IMG/VR virus record: IMGVR_UViG_3300049445_000174
Span: 1 to 42,821 of that record
Reading direction: 5' to 3' (one strand)
Length of the DNA: 42,821 bases
DNA from: a virus
The notes beneath the pieces are model-generated. The model saw nothing but the letters and a program-made list of their open reading frames with translations, did not search any database and was not told where the DNA came from. The position numbers and the translations under genes are program-made. Numbering within the stretch: position 1 is the first letter of the stretch; every line of letters starts with the position of its first letter. This document shows positions 39,082-42,821 of the stretch, piece by piece.

Positions 39082-39146
39082 CTGGGGTGTAAAAGCCAGT
39101 CAGGTGCAACCCTGAATATATTGACGTGTGAGGTAACACGTTTCGG

Positions 39147-40088
39147 TCAGACCGATGCCTCGCGCCCGGCGTCGTCGCCCGCCTGGCGGCGCACCTCACG
39201 GGCGCGGATCAGGTTCATGTCGCGCTGCACCTGCTGGTTCACATGCAGATCGGGAACGCCAGGAAAGTGGTCGAGGTCGAACCCGACAATCGGCATCGAG
39301 CGCGGGTTCGGCTGGCCCAGCATCTTGATCACCAGCAGTTCGCGGTCGGTGGCGAAGGCGTTCCACGCCCGCACCACGGCGGCGAAGATCAGCGTGTCGC
39401 CGATGGTCAGATGCGCCCGCACCCGCTGGTCATAAAACCAGTTCCTGAGTGTCAGGCGCGGGTCGCCCTTGTCCATGTTCGCGGCGGACTTCACGCCCTC
39501 TAGGAACGCCTCGACCTTCTCGTCAAAGACCCGGTGACCGTTGTTCGCCAGGAACAGCACGGCGCCCAGCGATGACCCTGGCAGCTTCGACTGGTGATGC
39601 TTCACCTGATCGGCGACGGCCTGAATATAGGTCCGGTGCTGCAGGCAGAAGTCGGCGATGACCTTGTGCGGCTGCGACTTCCCCTGGTTGGCGTTGGCGG
39701 CGTAATTGAAGCTGGCGCGGGCGATGGAGGCGACCAGCACGGTGTTGTGGAAGCCGTAGGCGCCGATCACGTCTGAAGGGCTGCGCGGTCTGCCGTTGTC
39801 CATGGTGTCGAAGGTCTTATCAGGCACGCCGCGCACCACCATCGTGGTCAGCGGCAGGCCGCACTTGACCACCGCCGACAGCCGCTGCTGGCCGTCGAGC
39901 AGGCGCCCTTCGGGGTTGAACACCACCGTCTGCCCGTTCATCTGCCACAGGCCCTGCGTCATGCGGGCGGCATATTCCTCGACCCTGGCGACGCTGATCT
40001 GGCGGTTCGGACAGCGGTTGTCGAGGTAAGCCTGAGCCTGCGCCGGGGTGATCGTTTCGACCCCGGAAGTCACCTGCTGATGGTTCAT
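39147..40088 (-). CDS. ParB-like nuclease/sulfiredoxin-fold protein
   Basis: A 313-residue protein of the phage ParB-like type: ITPAQAQAYLDNRCPNRQISVARVEEYAARMTQGLWQMNGQTVVF is followed by the hallmark RLLDGQQRLSAVVKCGLPLTTMVVRG and FDTMDNGRPRSPSDVIGA. These phage proteins share the ParB N-terminal fold (DGxxRL loop) but usually lack the partition HTH; some act as nucleases or regulators. It overlaps the methyltransferase gene by four bases. The role here is unproven; a ParA partner is not visible, so plasmid-type partition is unlikely. Confidence 0.75.
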   Translation of the reverse strand: MNHQQVTSGVETITPAQAQAYLDNRCPNRQISVARVEEYAARMTQGLWQMNGQTVVFNPEGRLLDGQQRLSAVVKCGLPLTTMVVRGVPDKTFDTMDNGRPRSPSDVIGAYGFHNTVLVASIARASFNYAANANQGKSQPHKVIADFCLQHRTYIQAVADQVKHHQSKLPGSSLGAVLFLANNGHRVFDEKVEAFLEGVKSAANMDKGDPRLTLRNWFYDQRVRAHLTIGDTLIFAAVVRAWNAFATDRELLVIKMLGQPNPRSMPIVGFDLDHFPGVPDLHVNQQVQRDMNLIRAREVRRQAGDDAGREASV

Positions 40089-41191
40089 CGTGCGATCCTT
40101 TCGTGCATCATCCGAACAAGCTGAGCTGCGCTGGGAGCGTAGGCGGCGAGCCGAGCCGCCAAAGTTCGGAACGCATACGCCGCCGCCAGTGGGACAACGC
40201 CGTCGCCGAGAAGTCGCAGGCGGTCCAGCCGGTCGGCCAACCCATCAGCCGCTCGACAAACCACGGGTTCAAAACGAGGCCAGACGGCAAGCGTTTTTCG
40301 CCAGTCGTCATCGCTAAGGGGTCCGGGTGGGAAACCAGCCGCAGCGCCTGACCACGCAGCAGCAGTTCGTCGGCCCGCTCGCCGCTTCGGCTCAGGCGCC
40401 CGCCCTCTGTGTCGGCGACTGTAGGCGTCGCCCATAGGGTCGCCTGCGCGGGCAGCGAGGCCACCCCTTGTGCGAACCGCCCTGGCCGCTGACGCAGCTC
40501 GGACGCCAGCGGCGCCGCCCAGAGGCCTGCGGCTTCGCTGAGCGGGCGGCTGTTCGAATGGTGGGTGTCCTGGCTGGCGTGGATCGACCGGTGGTCCCTG
40601 GCGGTCGGCGCGGGCCATAGGTTCATGAAAAGCTGGCCCTGCAGCGGGTCCGCGATCCCTGACCGCAAGGATGAATAGGCGTTCCCGCTGCTGGGTCGCG
40701 CCGACTTCTGCCGCTGTGAATAATCCGCCCTCAACCGTAAAACCCAGTCGCCGAAGCTCTCGGAAAATGCGGTAGGCGGTGGGATCGCCGAGTAGCCCGC
40801 CGACGTTCTCGATGAAGACGCACCAGGGCCTGATCTGGACGATGGCGCGGCGGGTGGCGGGCCAGAGGTTGCGGTCGTCGGCTTCCCCAGCTCGCGCCCC
40901 GGCGAGGCTGAACGGCTGGCAAGGGATGCCGCCAAAAAGCATGTCCACGCAGCCACGAAACTGTCGGCCAGGGATTGATCTGGCATCACTCCAAATAGGC
41001 GCTGCAGGTAGGGCGCCCGCTTCAATCGCCGCAACCAAATGTGCGGCGGCGAAGGCTTCCCTCTCCACGTAGAGGACCGGGCGAAGTCGTGGAATTGCGA
41101 GGGCAAGGCCAAGGTCGAGGGCGCCGCTGCCGGTGCAGAGGCTGACGGCGGTGAGATCACGCCCCACGGAATGTAGAACCACATCGGTCAT
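40085..41191 (-). CDS. DNA (cytosine-5-)-methyltransferase
   Basis: A 368-residue C5-methyltransferase. It shows motif I LCTGSGALDLGLALA, motif IV GGIPCQPFSLAGAR with catalytic Cys91, motif VI FIENVGGL (128-133), motif VIII QQRERLF (167-173), a variable target region, and a C-terminal motif X-like RLRLLGDGVVPLAAAYAF in which the usual Asn after Gly is Asp. It should methylate a specific cytosine site, most likely to protect phage DNA; no cognate nuclease gene is seen nearby. The ATG at 41191 overlaps the zinc-finger stop (ATGA). A second frame is open through its 3' half. Confidence 0.85.
   Translation of the reverse strand: MTDVVLHSVGRDLTAVSLCTGSGALDLGLALAIPRLRPVLYVEREAFAAAHLVAAIEAGALPAAPIWSDARSIPGRQFRGCVDMLFGGIPCQPFSLAGARAGEADDRNLWPATRRAIVQIRPWCVFIENVGGLLGDPTAYRIFRELRRLGFTVEGGLFTAAEVGATQQRERLFILAVRDRGPAAGPAFHEPMARADRQGPPVDPRQPGHPPFEQPPAQRSRRPLGGAAGVRAASAARAVRTRGGLAARAGDPMGDAYSRRHRGRAPEPKRRAGRRTAAAWSGAAAGFPPGPLSDDDWRKTLAVWPRFEPVVCRAADGLADRLDRLRLLGDGVVPLAAAYAFRTLAARLAAYAPSAAQLVRMMHERIAR
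40108..40626 (-). CDS. Gene nested out of frame in the methyltransferase, ending in a clamp-binding-like motif
   Basis: A 172-residue frame from ATG 40626 lies wholly inside the methyltransferase gene on the same strand. It has features of proteins that accompany phage C5-methyltransferases: NLWPAPTARDHRS near the start, LWATPTVADTEGG in the middle and LNPWFVERLMGWPTGWTACDFSATALSHW near residues 119-147. It ends AQLSLFG, matching the QL(S/D)LF motif by which proteins bind the bacterial sliding clamp. The frame stays open well upstream too (to 41184), so programmed frameshifting from the methyltransferase is an alternative to independent initiation. Confidence 0.55.
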   Translation of the reverse strand: MNLWPAPTARDHRSIHASQDTHHSNSRPLSEAAGLWAAPLASELRQRPGRFAQGVASLPAQATLWATPTVADTEGGRLSRSGERADELLLRGQALRLVSHPDPLAMTTGEKRLPSGLVLNPWFVERLMGWPTGWTACDFSATALSHWRRRMRSELWRLGSPPTLPAQLSLFG

Positions 41192-41580
41192 GCTGCCTGC
41201 TTGAAGTCGGGATGCTTCCCGGCCATGTGCCGCTGAAGGTTGGCGAACGTCCGATTGCAGCACGGGCAGACGCCGTTCCCGACGCGGGTGTGGACCGTCT
41301 TGAGCTGGCGCTTCAGTCCGGCCTTCTCCTTGCGCTCAGCCTTCAGCCGATCCTCGTACCAGGCCTCATTCTGCTTGAGCTGGTCGCGCTCGGCGCGCAG
41401 TCGGGCGGCCTCGGCCTTGGCCTTGTCCGCCTCCGTTTCGGTGAAGATCAGTTGGTGGCCATTCGGGCAGTACCAATGCCCGCCGTCACGTAGCCGCTTA
41501 TCCCACATGGCCTTCGGCGCGGCGTAGTGGATGAAACACACCGGGCAATGCTTCTCCTGCAAGGACGTGTCGAGGGTCAC
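41188..41580 (-). CDS. Zinc-finger and coiled-coil protein, 130 aa
   Basis: It starts at GTG 41580, sharing four bases with the upstream stop. Three parts: an N-terminal Cys knuckle (CPVCFIHYAAP ... WYCPNGH), a central coiled coil (EADKAKAEAARLRAERDQLK, DRLKAERKEKAGLKRQL) and a C-terminal C2H2-type finger CPCCNRTFANLQRHMAGKHP. It would dimerise and bind DNA or RNA. I recognise the layout from other alphaproteobacterial phages, without known function. It immediately precedes the methyltransferase. Confidence 0.7.
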   Translation of the reverse strand: MTLDTSLQEKHCPVCFIHYAAPKAMWDKRLRDGGHWYCPNGHQLIFTETEADKAKAEAARLRAERDQLKQNEAWYEDRLKAERKEKAGLKRQLKTVHTRVGNGVCPCCNRTFANLQRHMAGKHPDFKQAA

Positions 41581-41774
41581 GCGGTTACCGCCTCGGCCTC
41601 GACGTGCACCTTCTGCACCGCGTGCAGCACGATGAATTTCTTGCCGGGGTTCGCTGCCGCCAGGCGGGCGGCTTCGGCCTGGGCCAGCTCCCGGCTGTCG
41701 TGGATGAACCGGGGCAGACGCCCGCTCTTGGTCCACAGCATGTAGAAGTCGGCGGGTTCGATGATCTGCGCCAT
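41577..41774 (-). CDS. Hypothetical protein, 65 aa
   Basis: ATG 41774 lies one base after the stop of the small membrane gene. The product has IIEPADFYMLWTKSGRLPRF, then HDSRELAQAEAARLAAANPGKK and FIVLHAVQKV, a strand-helix-strand pattern. No known family. Its stop overlaps the GTG of the zinc-finger gene. Confidence 0.55.
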   Translation of the reverse strand: MAQIIEPADFYMLWTKSGRLPRFIHDSRELAQAEAARLAAANPGKKFIVLHAVQKVHVEAEAVTA

Positions 41775-41775
41775 G

Positions 41776-41898
41776 TCAGAGGTTTCCCTGCAGCAGGTAG
41801 CGGGCGCCGACACCAGCGAAGTAGGTCACCGCAGCCAGCATTGAGAGGAAGATCAGGGCGTCGATCACGCGCCGCAGATCATGCGGGGGACGGAGCAT
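41776..41898 (-). CDS. 40-residue single-span membrane protein
   Basis: ATG 41898 shares one base with the upstream stop. The N-terminus is basic (RPPHDLRRVIDA) and a hydrophobic span follows (LIFLSMLAAVTYFAGVGA). The gene ends one base before the next ATG. The tight spacing and the membrane pattern support real translation. Function unknown. Confidence 0.5.
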   Translation of the reverse strand: MLRPPHDLRRVIDALIFLSMLAAVTYFAGVGARYLLQGNL

Positions 41899-42212
41899 CA
41901 GGGCCTCCCTTGCTGCAGCTTGATCCAGTCCTTTTGCGGGATCGGCTCGCCGAACGCCTTGGCCATCCGGCGCCCCAGTTTCAGGGCTTCGGTCACACGG
42001 GTGATTTCAGGTTCGCCGCGCAGCTCGACTTCACCGTCACGGGTTATCAACCGAAGAGAGGGCGTCATGCCGGTGCCGTCATAGGCCACCCGCAGCCCTT
42101 CACCATCAGGGTCCTGCTCATCACCACCGCCGATGAAGGCCAGGGTGTCGCCGTCTATCGTGTCGAGCAGCACGTGGGCGGTGTGGGCGAAATCGGAACG
42201 CGAGCGGGACAT
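41898..42212 (-). CDS. Hypothetical protein, 104 aa, first gene of the leftward operon
   Basis: GGGAGC lies upstream of ATG 42212. The product contains TAHVLLDTIDGDTLAFIGGGDEQD, a strand-rich GLRVAYDGTGMTPSLRLIT and a helical end VTEALKLGRRMAKAFGEPI. No recognised family. As the first leftward gene after the repressor it is likely expressed early and controlled from the 42213-42302 gap. Confidence 0.55.
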   Translation of the reverse strand: MSRSRSDFAHTAHVLLDTIDGDTLAFIGGGDEQDPDGEGLRVAYDGTGMTPSLRLITRDGEVELRGEPEITRVTEALKLGRRMAKAFGEPIPQKDWIKLQQGRP

Positions 42213-42302
42213 CGGAAGCTCCCTGAACCGCCAAATCCAACACCCGACAGGTGATCAGGGCAATATGAAATTCTTGGGACATCACAAACTTGGGATTGCG
42301 CT
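42213..42302 (-). promoter_or_regulatory. Leftward operon promoter/operator region
   Basis: A 90-bp gap between the repressor stop and the first leftward gene. On the minus strand it has two TCCCAA boxes 16 bases apart (42295-42290 and 42279-42274), each followed by A/T-rich bases, and CACCTG at 42253-42248. A candidate TTGTGA (minus strand, overlapping the boxes) lacks a well-spaced -10. The arrangement suggests repressor control of leftward transcription. Confidence 0.55.
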
Positions 42303-42821
42303 TCAGCTTAGTGGCAGATTGCCCGGCTGACCTCCTGGCGCCATGGCGATCACCCGCGCCGCCCATGTCACCCGCTGGTCAAACAGGGTGGCCTGCGGTT
42401 CGGCGGCAAGGTGAAAGCAGCCCTCAACTTCCGTCCAGATCAGCCTGCGCACCCGCAGCGCAATGTCGTCGGCGTAGCCGGTCAGGCCGACCACGCAGAG
42501 CAGCCCGTCGAGATCGCGGGTGAGCGCGCCCTGCGGCTTTTCGAAGTAGGCCAGCCAGCCGGTCAGCAGCGGGCTGATGGTGTCTTCCGGCAGCACCTGC
42601 ACTACCCGCAGCAGGGATGAACCACCGTCTATGACGGGGCTTACATAGACGCCGTTGTGCTGGCCATCGACAGCCAGCAGCGGGACGTTGTGATGCTCGC
42701 CCTGCTGGCGCCCGTAGAGCAGCCATTCCGGCGACGTGTGGAAGTGCGCGGCATACTGCGCCGCCCGCCTGGCGGGCAGGAAGCGCTCGGCCTTTTCGTG
42801 CATGGCGTAGGTGGCAATCGC
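42303..42821 (-). CDS. CI-like phage repressor, C-terminal part (5' end continues at window start)
   Basis: The frame is open off the right edge and continues at 303 of the window; joined, it has 201 residues. After the HTH, residues 75-190 resemble the S24/LexA-like dimer domain of phage repressors: VPLLAVDG, then EDTISPLLTGWLAYFE, LCVVGLTG, LRVRRLIW and VTWAARVIAMAP. At the place of the usual G-D-S-M catalytic serine there is Thr110, and at the catalytic lysine Arg154, so RecA-stimulated self-cleavage looks lost. An internal ATG at 42803 would give a truncated protein without the first helix. Confidence 0.8.
   Translation of the reverse strand, partial: AIATYAMHEKAERFLPARRAAQYAAHFHTSPEWLLYGRQQGEHHNVPLLAVDGQHNGVYVSPVIDGGSSLLRVVQVLPEDTISPLLTGWLAYFEKPQGALTRDLDGLLCVVGLTGYADDIALRVRRLIWTEVEGCFHLAAEPQATLFDQRVTWAARVIAMAPGGQPGNLPLS
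42606..42821. repeat. Terminal direct repeat, right copy
   Basis: It matches 1-216 with the single difference at 42733 (G) against 128 (A). See the left copy. It covers codons of the repressor HTH region, and the G gives Ser59 instead of Leu59. Confidence 0.9.

Larger units (their letters stand above)
38947..39146. promoter_or_regulatory. Control region inside the leftward operon
   Basis: The only sizeable gap (200 bp) within the leftward operon. It contains a perfect dyad CAGGTG-N8-CACCTG at 39062-39081, a further CAGGTGCA at 39101-39108, TGAATATATTGA (39113-39124, matching inverted 32786-32797) and ACGTGT-N6-ACACGT (39124-39141). It probably holds a second leftward promoter for the 38946 gene and those beyond, and an operator for it. 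Confidence 0.6.

Noticed and set aside
39124-39141. ACGTGT-N6-ACACGT hairpin as terminator of the ParB-like gene
   Set aside because: The stem is short and no T-run follows on the leftward strand; an operator is as likely.
39147-40088. Plasmid partition (ParAB) system
   Set aside because: The ParB-like protein belongs to the phage DGQQRL type and no ParA ATPase is visible.
1-42821. CRISPR array, rRNA or tRNA genes, insertion sequences
   Set aside because: No regularly spaced repeats, no cloverleaf-like sequence and no transposase were seen.

Overview
The window looks like an essentially complete genome of a temperate, short-tailed (podovirus-like) phage of an alphaproteobacterium. The first 216 bases recur at the end (42606-42821) with one mismatch, and the repressor gene runs across that join, so the molecule or assembly closes at about 42.6 kb. 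The alphaproteobacterial host is inferred from a phage-borne GcrA-family regulator (a family typical of Alphaproteobacteria), the high GC content and the types of small phage genes. A P22-like portal, an N4-gp56/DUF4043-type capsid protein, a P22 gp10-like hub protein, large alanine/glycine-rich ejection-type proteins and no tape measure point to a short tail. A CI-like repressor, a Cro-like protein, a tyrosine integrase and two excisionase-like proteins point to lysogeny.

Layout. 1-303 (-) and 42303-42821 (-) are the two ends of the repressor, facing a Cro-like gene at 432 (+) across a 128-bp control region. The rightward early block (432-7827) carries a tiny membrane protein, a RuvC-like resolvase, a winged-helix protein, a QueD-like/DpdA-like pair (predicted 7-deazaguanine DNA modification) flanked by two related mini zinc-finger genes, an SSB-like protein, a strong hairpin terminator, a PrimPol-helicase, a dyad-rich non-coding stretch that is my best origin candidate, and a GcrA homologue. 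The late block (7866-31714, +) holds both terminase subunits, portal, scaffold, capsid, connector, tail and ejection proteins.

The late block is interrupted by a leftward island (10368-12606, -) of five small genes. Three of its intergenic gaps hold copies of one 75-bp element whose hairpin shows compensatory base changes, and three of its genes share an AGCTATGGAAA leader. Leftward genes at 31711-32704 encode small membrane proteins and an excisionase-like protein. The integrase (32968-34311, +) follows. A long leftward operon (42212 down to 34232) encodes two zinc-finger/small membrane pairs, a cytosine-5 methyltransferase with a second gene nested in another frame, a ParB-like protein, a triple helix-turn-helix protein, a SLOG-fold protein, many small unknowns and a second excisionase-like protein that overlaps the integrase 3' end antisense.

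How the genes fit together (inference): repressor and Cro set the lysogeny switch; PrimPol-helicase, SSB-like and RuvC-like proteins replicate and resolve DNA; QueD/DpdA and the C5-methyltransferase modify it, probably against host restriction; the GcrA homologue sits between early and late genes where a late activator would be expected. No endolysin is recognisable. The most interesting items are the covarying intergenic element, the methyltransferase overlapping gene ending in a clamp-binding-like motif, the triple-HTH protein, the deazaguanine module and a repressor that appears to lack the self-cleavage dyad.
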